Of a DNA stretch of 24,750 bases, positions 1 through 8,070 are shown piece after piece. The number at the start of each line of letters is the position of its first letter. Within the stretch, counting starts at the first letter, position 1. Source of the stretch: Saccharicrinis sp. UBA6048 (GTDB lineage: Bacteria; Bacteroidota; Bacteroidia; Bacteroidales; Marinilabiliaceae); contig DIYS01000093.1 in NCBI GenBank assembly GCA_002429115.1, positions 1 to 24,750 of the forward strand, in the 5' to 3' direction. Position numbers and translations under genes: made by a program. The notes below the pieces were generated by a model. The model had not been told where the DNA came from, did not search any database, and saw only the letters and a program-made list of their open reading frames with translations.

Positions 1-397
1 ATGAGTTGTTTAATTTCATATATTACAAAATCAGCACCATAGTGAAGACTTTACTTGCAAGCACCAGACCCAAGGCTTTTCTTCCGGTGAGCCACATGCC
101 CCAGACTACTGGCCAGTTAATGCTTGCATTGAATTGGGAAAGTTAAAAACGGGAGATGGTCAATTAGTTAATTAATAATGTGTGTTTTTTATATGGTACA
201 CTAAGGTATAATAATTAATCTAGTATACAATCATAATTTTCAACATCACAAGCTATTTTATTGCCTGATGATGAACAAATAAGGCTGCATAAGCCATCCA
301 TTAACTGATTTGCCACCTCTCTACTCCTCGGTCATCGCCCATCTACACCCATGATAAAACTCATCTTTCAACAAGTATTTTTTCTCATTTATTCTTA
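1..397. other. Non-coding region, possible decayed fragment at left end
   Basis: No convincing gene is visible. Bases about 30-170 are less AT-rich than what follows and are open for roughly 40-50 codons on both strands (for example plus-frame residues HAPDYWPVNACIELGKLK, minus-frame residues WPVVWGMWLTGRKALG), but neither frame has a plausible start. This could be a gene remnant or a dispersed intergenic repeat. Bases 170-397 are AT-rich leader sequence with no feature I can support. Confidence 0.35.
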
Positions 398-405
398 TAT
401 TTTTG
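398..405 (+). promoter_or_regulatory. Bacteroidota-type -7 element for rocD
   Basis: The sequence TATTTTTG matches the phylum consensus TAnnTTTG exactly and lies 51 bases before the rocD start. No clear -33 TTG is visible at the expected spacing, so this is a half-match. Confidence 0.45.
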
Positions 406-456
406 CCCTCCTACCAAATAAAAGTTAAAGAATAATAACAATTTTAAATCCGTACT

Positions 457-1683
457 ATGACCGATAAGAAGATGACACCTGCAGATTACATCGCCAGAGA
501 AGATAAGTTTGGCGCGCACAACTACCATCCACTACCAGTAGTGTTAGAAAAGGGTGAAGGCATTTACGTTTGGGACGTAGAAGGCAAAAAGTACTTTGAT
601 TTCCTATCTGCTTATTCAGCAGTTAACCAGGGTCACTGTCACCCAAAAATCATTAACGCCCTAACTGAGCAGGCAAAAGAATTAACCTTGACTTCACGTG
701 CTTTTTACAGCAGCGTATTAGGCGAGTTCGAGGAATATATTACCAAGTACTTTGGCTATGACAAAGTATTACCTATGAATACAGGAGCTGAGGCTGACGA
801 AACAGCGCTTAAGCTTTGTAGAAGATGGGGATATGACAAAAAAGGAATTGCTGAAAACCAGGCAAAGATAATTGTATGTGCTGATAATTTCCATGGCCGT
901 ACCATCTCTATTATTTCTATGTCAACCGATCCGGATTCGTACAAAGGCTTTGGACCATTTACACCTGGTTTTGTTACAGTTCCTTACAATGACTTAGATG
1001 CATTAGCAAAAGAGCTTGAAGATCCGAATGTAGCAGGTTTCTTAGTAGAGCCTATCCAGGGTGAAGCAGGTGTATTTGTACCAGATGCAGGTTACCTGAA
1101 GAAAGCTTATGAGTTGTGTAAAGAAAAGAACGTTCTTTTCATTGCCGACGAAGTACAAACTGGTGTTGCACGTACCGGTAAGTTGTTAGCTTGTGACCAC
1201 GAAGGCGTTCGTCCTGACGTACTTATTCTTGGTAAAGCTGTTTCAGGTGGTGTATTCCCTGTATCAGCAGTATTAGCCGATGATGATGTAATGCTTGTTA
1301 TCAAGCCGGGTGAGCACGGTTCTACTTATGGTGGAAACCCACTTGGATGTAAGGTGGCAATTGCAGCTCTTGAAGTTGTTAAGGAAGAGAAATTGGCTGA
1401 AAACGCTGAGCGTTTAGGTAAAATCTTCCGCGAAGAAATGCTAAGCATCGAATCTGACATGATCGAGTTGGTACGTGGTAAAGGTCTATTAAATGCCGTT
1501 GCTATTAAGCCTAAAGATGGTAAAACAGCATGGGATGTTTGTGTTGCTATGAAAGAAAATGGTTTGATTGCAAAACCAACACACGAGCACATCATTCGCT
1601 TTGCACCTCCATTGGTAATTAACGAAGAAGAGCTTCGTGAAGCTATTGATATTATTAAGAAAACATTAGCTCAGTTTAGCTAA
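457..1683 (+). CDS. rocD: Ornithine--oxo-acid aminotransferase
   Basis: This is a cytosolic PLP-dependent class III aminotransferase. It should transfer the delta-amino group of ornithine to 2-oxoglutarate, giving glutamate semialdehyde and glutamate and linking arginine/ornithine to proline and glutamate metabolism. The 408-residue length is normal for the family. Visible motifs are the substrate-side run NYHPLPVVLEKGEG near the N-terminus, MNTGAEADETALKL (about 107-120, phosphate-binding region), ADNFHGRT (about 142-149), ADEVQTG with the PLP-contacting Asp231, and LGKAVSGG with the Schiff-base lysine at Lys260. GSTYGGNPLG follows at about 288-297. The gene stands alone, with a TAnnTTTG element upstream and a strong terminator downstream. 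The closest alternative is acetylornithine aminotransferase (argD), but the N-terminal NYHPLP signature and the AYSAVNQGHCHP stretch favour ornithine aminotransferase. Confidence 0.93.
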   Translation: MTDKKMTPADYIAREDKFGAHNYHPLPVVLEKGEGIYVWDVEGKKYFDFLSAYSAVNQGHCHPKIINALTEQAKELTLTSRAFYSSVLGEFEEYITKYFGYDKVLPMNTGAEADETALKLCRRWGYDKKGIAENQAKIIVCADNFHGRTISIISMSTDPDSYKGFGPFTPGFVTVPYNDLDALAKELEDPNVAGFLVEPIQGEAGVFVPDAGYLKKAYELCKEKNVLFIADEVQTGVARTGKLLACDHEGVRPDVLILGKAVSGGVFPVSAVLADDDVMLVIKPGEHGSTYGGNPLGCKVAIAALEVVKEEKLAENAERLGKIFREEMLSIESDMIELVRGKGLLNAVAIKPKDGKTAWDVCVAMKENGLIAKPTHEHIIRFAPPLVINEEELREAIDIIKKTLAQFS

Positions 1684-1704
1684 TTAAAATATCATCAAAA
1701 CAGG

Positions 1705-1740
1705 AAAGCCGGCAGATGTAAAGTTTGCCGGCTTTTTTTT
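1705..1740 (+). terminator. Rho-independent terminator of rocD
   Basis: A perfect 10-bp stem, AAAGCCGGCA (1705-1714) with TGCCGGCTTT (1726-1735), is followed by an uninterrupted T run to 1740. Confidence 0.9.
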
Positions 1741-1854
1741 ATTGTCATACCTTCTTGTAGGAAAATTGCCTTTAATGATTTTAGCCATCTCCCCACTTTG
1801 TTAATGCCATTAACTTAAAAGGTTCTCTATGACCATTCATTAGGCGTTATAGGA

Positions 1855-2085
1855 GTCAGCTCTCCTCCTGAATTTTAGGAGGAGTACCTCAGCTTTGATG
1901 AGGGGAGGTGGTTTTATTATTTGATATACCACCCCGCCTTTGGCACCCCTCCTATAATTCAGAGCTTGTCCCGACTCAGTCTGGAAGGGGAATGATTTAC
2001 AGCTTATAATTCTTGATTATTTAATAAAAATATTGCTTTTAAAGATCTTAAGTTAATGGCCTTAACCGGAAGGCGAGGTGGTATA
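1855..2085. repeat. Hairpin-rich intergenic repeat (REP-like), partly degenerate
   Basis: Several inverted repeats are packed together. CTCCTCCT (1862-1869) pairs with AGGAGGAG (1877-1884). CCTCA (1887-1891) pairs with TGAGG (1899-1903). GGTGGT (1907-1912) pairs with ACCACC (1928-1933). The segment ATACCACCCCGCCTTTGG (1926-1943) recurs in inverted, imperfect form at about 2066-2085. Motifs such as ACCACCCCGCC and CACCCCTCCT resemble dispersed palindromic repeats common between Bacteroidota genes (from memory, not searched). A 65-codon open frame (2056-2253) begins inside it and is not believed. The rest of the gap to 2306 is AT-rich and featureless. Confidence 0.55.
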
Positions 2086-2306
2086 TTTATTATTCAAGGC
2101 GATTTCCTTACAATAAGCCTCAAGCTTAATAATTATTGGCAAGTTCTTTCAAGTAATTATCATTTCCAACTCCAACGCTCATCGTATATTTTCACACTGT
2201 CACCCCTAAAAATCACACCATCATCAAAAACACTGATCGAATTTATTGCTTGAGCGTTATATTTTATACATTAGGTTTTTGATTGAGTTTATTCGGAAAG
2301 ACAACT

Positions 2307-2807
2307 ATGGACACCAAAGCATCATACATTCAGCTGTTAGATCAACAACTTGAAGCCATTGAAAATCGCGACTTTGATTTAAATGCCTGGAAGAAGTCAA
2401 CGATCCTACTGGTTTCCTCGTGCTTTGGCAGTCACTCGCACCAGGTAGCTGCCATCGAAAAAATTGATTATGCGTATAGCAGCTGGTCACTTCGTGATGA
2501 ATCCGGCACTTCCGATCCCGTAAAAACTGACTGTAAGCTTACCTTAAAAACAATTATAGAAGAGCTAAAACTTCAAGATCAATCAAGTACTGAACAACAG
2601 TCAGGCTCACTTGATTTTTTGTGGGCGCCTTTTGAAGATGAATTGACTGGTGCTACTTTCAAACAATTGAAAAACATTTTGAGTAATGCCAACTTAAGCG
2701 ACGATGAAATAGAAATGTTTCTGAAAAATTTACCAAGTCAAACCGTGGTTAATATTATAAAATCTATCCTACTTTCATCCGAATTAAAAAAACATATAAG
2801 CCAATAA
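2307..2807 (+). CDS. Conserved-type hypothetical cytosolic protein (166 aa)
   Basis: I cannot assign a function. The ATG at 2307 is chosen over an in-frame TTG at 2283 because it gives a natural soluble start (MDTKASYIQLLDQQLEAIEN). There is no signal peptide or membrane helix. The N-terminal half holds an amphipathic helix and the run YAYSSWSLRDESGTSDPVK (about residues 56-74 from this start). The C-terminal third is predicted helical and acidic (FKQLKNILSNANLSDDEIEMFLKNLPS), resembling a small helical bundle. The stop is only 7 bases before the next gene, a SpoIIAA/STAS-like protein, so the two are probably one transcript and may act together. Whether they form a partner/regulator pair is inference. 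Confidence 0.65.
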   Translation: MDTKASYIQLLDQQLEAIENRDFDLNAWKKSTILLVSSCFGSHSHQVAAIEKIDYAYSSWSLRDESGTSDPVKTDCKLTLKTIIEELKLQDQSSTEQQSGSLDFLWAPFEDELTGATFKQLKNILSNANLSDDEIEMFLKNLPSQTVVNIIKSILLSSELKKHISQ

Positions 2808-2814
2808 TATAACA

Positions 2815-3195
2815 ATGCAAACTCGAACTATGACATCCTATGCATTCATCAATAATATCCTTCACGTTGCTATTGAAGGCCCTACCACCATTGCCGACCT
2901 GTTGGAGTTTCTCGATGATTTTGGCTCGATGGAAGAGTTACCCTCCGATTTAAAATTGTTTTATGATTTAAGGAATGCTCAGTTAGATCTTAAACTGGAA
3001 GAAATTAGCACCCTCTCTGAAAAAGCAATGGAGAAAACAGCTGGGTATACGAGTGTAAAGACCGCCTTTTGTGTGAAAGATCCTAAAATAACTGCCTATA
3101 CCATGTTATTCTCGTGGCTACCTAAAACAACACGCGTAACAAGAGAACAATTCTCAACTAAAAAAGCTGCTTTAGAATGGCTTAATGCTGATTAA
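2815..3195 (+). CDS. SpoIIAA/STAS-like domain protein
   Basis: This small soluble protein (126 aa, or 121 if it starts at the second ATG at 2830) reads as one alpha/beta domain. A beta hairpin (AFINNILHVAIEGPTT) is followed by a helix (IADLLEFLDDF), a strand with LKLFYDLRNAQLDL, a helix with EISTLSEKAMEK, a strand AFCVKDPKITAYTMLF and a C-terminal FSTKKAALEWL helix. That order, and the closing 'F-S-T-x-x-x-A-L-x-W-L' helix, are typical of the SpoIIAA-like (DUF3478/STAS-related) family in which the domain mediates protein contacts. The conserved phospho-serine of true anti-sigma antagonists is not evident. It is likely co-transcribed with the unknown gene 7 bases upstream. The family call is from pattern recognition and the role is unknown. 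Confidence 0.55.
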   Translation: MQTRTMTSYAFINNILHVAIEGPTTIADLLEFLDDFGSMEELPSDLKLFYDLRNAQLDLKLEEISTLSEKAMEKTAGYTSVKTAFCVKDPKITAYTMLFSWLPKTTRVTREQFSTKKAALEWLNAD

Positions 3196-3250
3196 ACTTC
3201 AATTATTGAATCTTAAGACATAAAACTAAACAGAAATTAATTGTCATTGT

Positions 3251-3258
3251 TAACTTTG
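3251..3258 (+). promoter_or_regulatory. -7 element of the membrane transferase gene
   Basis: TAACTTTG matches TAnnTTTG exactly, 23 bases before the ATG at 3282. It implies a short leader and separate transcription from the two genes upstream. No -33 element is clear. Confidence 0.45.
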
Positions 3259-3281
3259 TGCGAATTTTGAATTAAGTTAAC

Positions 3282-5222
3282 ATGAATCCATTTAAAACAA
3301 AAAGTGTCGAAAGAAATGAATATGTGGTATTGCTATACAGGTTCGCCACAATAATGTTGTTCTATACATGCTTTCGTATTCTATTTTATTTATTCAATAT
3401 GTCACTATTTCCTAATGTAGGATTCGGTGATTTGCTGACAATGCTTCGAGGCGGTTTGATGTTCGATTTAAGTGCAGTACTTTACTTAAACATTCTATAT
3501 GCACTCTTATACATTCTACCCCTCCCTTTTAAGTTTACAAAAGCCTATCAGAAATTTCTGAAGATCATATTTATCACTACCAATAGCATTGGCTTTGCTC
3601 TTAACAGCATCGATCTGATATACTATCGTTTTATACAAAAGAGAACAACCTACAATGTCATTAACATACTTGAGAATGAAACCAATATGGACAAACTTTG
3701 GATTCAGTTCGTTATCGATTATTGGTATGTTGCACTCATTTTCATTCTATCAGTATACGTTTTAATCAAAAGCTATTCAGCACTAAAACCCAGAAAAGTT
3801 AAGTTCTCAAACAAATGGCTTTATCCGGCAATATCGGTAGTAAGCTTAGTTATATTTTCAGGCTTTTCAATTGTAGGTATGCGTGGTGGTTACCGCCACT
3901 CGACCCGACCAATCAACATGGCACATGCCGGTAAATTTGTAAATTCTCCGGATGAGATGGCCATTGTGCTGAATACGCCATTTTGTGTGCTCAGAACCTG
4001 GAACAAGGCTCAATTTACACACTACGATTTTTACTCAGATAAGGATGAACTGGAAACAATCTATTCTCCAATAGTAAATCCTGAAACAAATACCTTAAAC
4101 AAGAAAAATGTTGTAGTCATTATTCTCGAAAGTTTCAGCAGGGAGCATTTTGGCATATTCAACAAGCACCTTGATAATGGCAATTACAAAGGTTACACAC
4201 CCTTTCTGGACTCATTGTCGCAACACTCGCTTGTTTTTCCAAACGCCTTTGCCAATGGACAAAAATCGATTGATGCCATGCCTTCTATCCTTGCCTCTAT
4301 CCCGGCTTTGGTATTGCCATATGTTGTTTCGGATTATTCGGCGAATCACATCAACGGAATGCCTAACCTACTTAATAACGAAGGGTACACTACCGCATTT
4401 TTCCACGGTGCGCCTAACGGTTCAATGGGTTTTGATGCATTTGCAAAAGTAGCCGGATTCAAAGACTACCTGGGGAAATCTGAATTTAATAACGATGATG
4501 AATTTGATGGGATATGGGGTATTTGGGACGAGCCTTTCTTTGAGTTTTATGCCGATGAAATGAATAAATTGAAAGAGCCATTTATGACCTCTTTATTCTC
4601 TGTTTCATCGCACCATCCATTTAAAGTACCGGAAAAATACGAAGGAGTATTTCCCAAAGGGACCTTACCTGTTCATCAGGTTGTAGGATACACCGACAAT
4701 GCTTTACGATCTTTCTTCAATAAAGCTCAAGAAATGCCTTGGTATGATAACACGCTGTTTGTTATCACAGCCGACCATAGCACCAGTCCGTATTTTAAAG
4801 AATCGACAACAAGCACAAATAAATTTCAGATTCCATTAATTTTCTATAGCCCGGGCGACGGTACTATGCAAGGCGTCAATAATCGTTTGGCTCAACAAAT
4901 TGATATAATGCCTACTGCACTAGAGTATATTGGATACAAAAGTAAACCATACGTTGCATTTGGAAATAATTTATTGGATGACAACAGCCAAAGCTTTGTT
5001 ATTAACTACATTAATAATAGTTACCAGCTAATGATCGAGGATTATGTCATTCATTATGACGGACAAGACATTATAAGTGTTTTTAACTCTAAAAACGACC
5101 CGATGTTAATGAAAAACATTAAAGATTCTGATTTAGAGTACACCAAACACCTTCCACTGATGAAAGCAATCATTCAGCAATACAATAACCGAATGATTGA
5201 AGATCAACTGACAGTATCATAA
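3282..5222 (+). CDS. LTA synthase/phosphoglycerol-transferase family sulfatase-fold membrane enzyme
   Basis: This 646-aa inner-membrane protein has about five N-terminal helices (roughly residues 15-45, 55-80, 90-112, 145-165 and 180-200) and a large alkaline-phosphatase/sulfatase-fold domain facing the periplasm. Metal-site residues are visible. Glu283 lies in VVVIILESFSREHFG, a nucleophile-position Ser329 lies in NGQKSIDAMPSILASIP, and Asp498-His499 lie in VITADHSTS. HHPFKVPEKY (about 443-452) is the usual histidine segment. The family includes LtaS, MdoB and OpgB, which move phosphoglycerol or related head groups onto glycans. Gram-negative Bacteroidota have no lipoteichoic acid, so the acceptor here is unknown. 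Serine rather than threonine at the nucleophile position is a known variation of the wider fold. The gene has its own promoter element and ends in a bidirectional terminator. Confidence 0.85.
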   Translation: MNPFKTKSVERNEYVVLLYRFATIMLFYTCFRILFYLFNMSLFPNVGFGDLLTMLRGGLMFDLSAVLYLNILYALLYILPLPFKFTKAYQKFLKIIFITTNSIGFALNSIDLIYYRFIQKRTTYNVINILENETNMDKLWIQFVIDYWYVALIFILSVYVLIKSYSALKPRKVKFSNKWLYPAISVVSLVIFSGFSIVGMRGGYRHSTRPINMAHAGKFVNSPDEMAIVLNTPFCVLRTWNKAQFTHYDFYSDKDELETIYSPIVNPETNTLNKKNVVVIILESFSREHFGIFNKHLDNGNYKGYTPFLDSLSQHSLVFPNAFANGQKSIDAMPSILASIPALVLPYVVSDYSANHINGMPNLLNNEGYTTAFFHGAPNGSMGFDAFAKVAGFKDYLGKSEFNNDDEFDGIWGIWDEPFFEFYADEMNKLKEPFMTSLFSVSSHHPFKVPEKYEGVFPKGTLPVHQVVGYTDNALRSFFNKAQEMPWYDNTLFVITADHSTSPYFKESTTSTNKFQIPLIFYSPGDGTMQGVNNRLAQQIDIMPTALEYIGYKSKPYVAFGNNLLDDNSQSFVINYINNSYQLMIEDYVIHYDGQDIISVFNSKNDPMLMKNIKDSDLEYTKHLPLMKAIIQQYNNRMIEDQLTVS

Positions 5223-5257
5223 AAAAATAGGGCTCAAGAATTTTGAGCCCTATTTTT
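5223..5257. terminator. Bidirectional terminator between convergent genes
   Basis: A long perfect inverted repeat joins AAAAATAGGGCTCAA (5223-5237) to TTGAGCCCTATTTTT (5243-5257) with a 5-base loop. It has an A run on the left and a T run on the right, so it can end transcripts of both the transferase gene (plus) and the 5276-5872 gene (minus). Confidence 0.9.
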
Positions 5258-5275
5258 TATTCATTTTATTTCTTT

Positions 5276-5872
5276 CTAAAACTTATGTTTTAGTTTTTCA
5301 TCCATTAATTGCCTGGCCAACTTTTGTTCTCTTTTTAAAGCTGATTTACGATGCGTTTCATATTCTTCTTCAACTTCAGCTAATCGTTTTTTCGTTTCAG
5401 TCGTTATCGAATGACTACGTTTAAACATCAAAAACATAATAGATGCCAGAATCAGTAAACCAAAAACCAAGCCCCACATTACTGAGTTATATACGCCCTT
5501 TTTGATCTCCATACCCAAAAAGGCCATACTATTTTTGGTGTTATTGGTAGCTTCAAGTTCATCAGTCAGTTTAGTAATATTGTCATCTTTAGTTGCTACA
5601 GTGTTTTTAAGTTCTGCTATTTGCTTATACGTCGTTGACAATTCGGTTTTATAACCATTAATACTATCCAGCGAGCTTTTCTTGAGTAAATTTATCGTGG
5701 ACTTTTTAATGACCTTATATTTTTCGTATGATTCTGACTTTTCGTAGACATAATCAAACTGACCTTTCAAGTTTAAAGAATCAAATCGCGCTTCCAACGA
5801 AACATCTTGTGCTTTTACATTTAATGCGCTGCAAAAAATGAATAAAGCGAACAGTAGTTTAGCAACCTTCAT
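5276..5872 (-). CDS. Exported coiled-coil protein with one C-terminal membrane helix
   Basis: This 198-aa protein has four parts in order. It starts with a cleavable signal peptide (MKVAKLLFALFIFCSALNVKAQ, residues 1-22) and a periplasmic region with a long heptad-like segment rich in Lys/Leu/Asn (about 60-115). A single membrane helix follows (about residues 130-152, VMWGLVFGLLILASIMFLMF), then a basic C-terminal helix with a RxxxLxREQKLARQL pattern (about 155-195). It resembles a family widespread in Bacteroidota that some databases label 'tRNA (guanine-N1)-methyltransferase'. Nothing here resembles TrmD (no SPOUT knot, no SAM site), and an exported membrane protein could not do that job, so I reject that label. 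The function is unknown. It faces argS on the same strand but is separated from it by argS's terminator, so it is probably its own transcript. Confidence 0.8.
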   Translation of the reverse strand: MKVAKLLFALFIFCSALNVKAQDVSLEARFDSLNLKGQFDYVYEKSESYEKYKVIKKSTINLLKKSSLDSINGYKTELSTTYKQIAELKNTVATKDDNITKLTDELEATNNTKNSMAFLGMEIKKGVYNSVMWGLVFGLLILASIMFLMFKRSHSITTETKKRLAEVEEEYETHRKSALKREQKLARQLMDEKLKHKF

Positions 5873-5996
5873 GTGACAATTCTATTTAAATATTTGAGTG
5901 TTTATTTTCTAACGTCGGCCACAATAAATTATTGTAATGCCCCTTTTAGTACCTTATCAAAGGTATTCAATATTTTCTACAACAAAACTATTAAAA

Positions 5997-6026
5997 TAAA
6001 AAAAGCCTGCATAATACAGGCTCTTT
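5997..6026 (-). terminator. Rho-independent terminator of argS
   Basis: Read on the minus strand, AGCCTG (6022-6017) pairs with CAGGCT (6009-6004) around a 7-base loop. A run of about seven T follows, just beyond the argS stop. Confidence 0.8.
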
Positions 6027-6076
6027 AGATTTATCGATAAAGAATTCTTAATCAAATTTAACGACAATTGTGGTCT

Positions 6077-7870
6077 TTACATTCTCTCAGGAACATCAAT
6101 TCCCATTAACCACATTGCGTTTTTAATAACATGACCAACCTGCTGACAAATTAACAAGCGCATTGAACGCTTCGCTTCATCCTCTTCTACCGCAATTGGT
6201 GATTCGTGATAAAACTGGTTGAATTCCTTCGCCAAATCGTATACAAAATTAGCCACCAGGGCCGGGCTATAAACACTGCCAGCTTCAGCAACAACCGCAG
6301 GGAAATTGGCCACCATTCGCATTAGTTGAACCTCTTTATCTGACATTTCAGTTGCTACATCAGCTAAGGTTGGGATTGTCATGCCTTTATCAATTGCCTT
6401 ACGTTTAACAGATTGAATACGTGCATAAGTATACTGAATAAACGGCCCTGTATTTCCATTAAAATCAATCGACTCCTTAGGATCGAAGGTCATATTTTTA
6501 CGCGGATCTACTTTTAGGATAAAGTACTTCAAAGCTCCCAAAGCAATGGTGCGATATACCGACTCAGCCTCCTCTTCGCTATAGCCTTCAAGCTTACCCA
6601 ACTCCTTAGACATATCACGAGCCGTATTGATCATATCAACCATCAAATCATCTGCATCCACCACTGTTCCTTCACGTGATTTCATTTTACCCTCAGGCAG
6701 CTCCACCATTCCATAGCTAAAGTGAACCAGATCTTTACCCCACTCTAAACCAAGGCGATCTAACAAAAGAGCCAATACTTTAAAGTGATAGTTTTGCTCG
6801 TTACCCACTACGTATACCATTTTGTCGATGGAGAAATCATCGTAACGCAATTTAGCCGTTCCAATGTCCTGGGTCATATATACACTGGTACCATCTGCTC
6901 TAAGTAGTAACTTCTCATCCAAGCCATCTTTTCCCAGATCGGCCCACACACTATTATCCTCGCGACGGTAGAACACTTCTTTCTCAAGCCCTTCCATCAC
7001 CATATCACGGCCTACCTTATAAGTATCCGATTCGTAATAGATCTTATCAAAATCAACACCCATTTGTTTATAGGTCACATCAAAACCACTGTACACCCAC
7101 TGGTTCATCTGCTTCCATAAGCCGTATACCTCTTCATTCTGCGCTTCCCATTTACGAAGCATTTCGCGTGCCTCTGCCATTAATGGTGAAGAAGCCTCTG
7201 CTTCGTCTTTCGTTTTTCCGGAAGCAATAAGTTCTGCCTGCTCTTTTTTATACTCCTGATCAAACTTCACATAAAAATCACCTACTAAATGATCTCCTTT
7301 TTTACCGGTTGACTCAGGAGTTTGACCTTCACCCCACTTTTTCCAGGCAAGCATTGATTTACAGATATGGATACCACGATCATTAACGATATTCGTTTTA
7401 ACAACCTGATTGCCATTCGCCTCAACAATACGTGACAATGAATATCCTAATAAATTATTTCTGATGTGCCCTAAGTGAAGTGGCTTATTCGTATTTGGAG
7501 ATGAATATTCGATCATTACCAATGGTGATTTTTCATCAGCATTGGTAAAGCCATACGCTTCATCCTGCACATTTTTATTTAATACATCAAGCCAGTAGCT
7601 TGTTGATAATTGAAGATTCAGAAAGCCCTTAATCACCTCATATCCGGAAACATGCTCACAATCCTTCTCGATATATCCACCTAGATCGTTACCAGTTTCC
7701 ACAGGGTTTTTCTTTGACAATTTCAAAAGTGGAAATACAACAACGGTATAATCCCCTTTCATATCTTTACGGGTCAATTGCAACTGAACTGAATCTTCAG
7801 CAATTTCAGCTCCGTACAATTCTTTAACAGCCTTAACTACTGAAGCTTTTATCTGACTTTCAATTATCAT
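6077..7870 (-). CDS. argS: Arginine--tRNA ligase
   Basis: This cytosolic class I aminoacyl-tRNA synthetase charges tRNA-Arg. The 597-aa length fits the family. Domains run in order. An N-terminal Arg-tRNA-synthetase additional domain (about 1-90) comes first. The catalytic Rossmann core carries the HIGH-type motif PLHLGH (His132-His135) preceded by EYSSPNTNKP, and the KMSKS-type motif GKMKSREGT (Lys395-Ser398). The C-terminal DALR anticodon-binding domain follows, opened by GNTGPFIQYTYARIQSV (about 475-491) and ending in VGHVIKNAMWLMGIDVPERM. Every signature of the enzyme is intact. It is monocistronic: a TAnnTTTG element lies 36 bases upstream and a terminator lies downstream. Confidence 0.97.
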   Translation of the reverse strand: MIIESQIKASVVKAVKELYGAEIAEDSVQLQLTRKDMKGDYTVVVFPLLKLSKKNPVETGNDLGGYIEKDCEHVSGYEVIKGFLNLQLSTSYWLDVLNKNVQDEAYGFTNADEKSPLVMIEYSSPNTNKPLHLGHIRNNLLGYSLSRIVEANGNQVVKTNIVNDRGIHICKSMLAWKKWGEGQTPESTGKKGDHLVGDFYVKFDQEYKKEQAELIASGKTKDEAEASSPLMAEAREMLRKWEAQNEEVYGLWKQMNQWVYSGFDVTYKQMGVDFDKIYYESDTYKVGRDMVMEGLEKEVFYRREDNSVWADLGKDGLDEKLLLRADGTSVYMTQDIGTAKLRYDDFSIDKMVYVVGNEQNYHFKVLALLLDRLGLEWGKDLVHFSYGMVELPEGKMKSREGTVVDADDLMVDMINTARDMSKELGKLEGYSEEEAESVYRTIALGALKYFILKVDPRKNMTFDPKESIDFNGNTGPFIQYTYARIQSVKRKAIDKGMTIPTLADVATEMSDKEVQLMRMVANFPAVVAEAGSVYSPALVANFVYDLAKEFNQFYHESPIAVEEDEAKRSMRLLICQQVGHVIKNAMWLMGIDVPERM

Positions 7871-7905
7871 TTTTGTATCTTTAATATCCTATTTAAATAA
7901 GATTG

Positions 7906-7913
7906 CAAATTTA
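7906..7913 (-). promoter_or_regulatory. -7 element of argS
   Basis: On the minus strand this reads TAAATTTG, an exact TAnnTTTG match, 36 bases before the argS ATG. A TTG at 7940-7938 lies 24 bases further upstream, slightly long for a -33 element. Confidence 0.45.
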
Positions 7914-8017
7914 ATAAAGTTCGTGAGTACGGGGCGCAAGATTATTCAAAATATATTGCATAAATATAAAATTTTAAGATTTCGTATAACTTATTATACT
8001 TATTTATAAATGTTGAA

Positions 8018-8050
8018 TTTGTAGTTTTTCAGCTGAAAGAAATACTTTTG
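8018..8050 (+). promoter_or_regulatory. Promoter (-33 and -7) of the histidine kinase gene
   Basis: TTTG (8018-8021) and TACTTTTG (8043-8050) match both halves of the Bacteroidota promoter with 21 bases between them. The kinase GTG start is 20 bases downstream, so the leader would be very short. Confidence 0.6.
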
Positions 8051-8070
8051 TCCCCTTAATGTAATAAAGA

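Noticed and set aside
1..170. Cobalamin or other riboswitch
   Set aside because: No B12 box or other conserved core could be matched on either strand, and the neighbouring gene does not suggest one.
2056..2253. 65-codon open frame
   Set aside because: It begins inside the inverted repeat and has no promoter, ribosome site or recognisable protein features.
2283..2306. TTG start for the 166-residue protein
   Set aside because: The in-frame ATG at 2307 is more likely, and the 8 extra residues add nothing recognisable.
4150..4452. 100-codon frame inside the phosphoglycerol transferase gene
   Set aside because: It is a shadow of the real frame, which carries all catalytic motifs.
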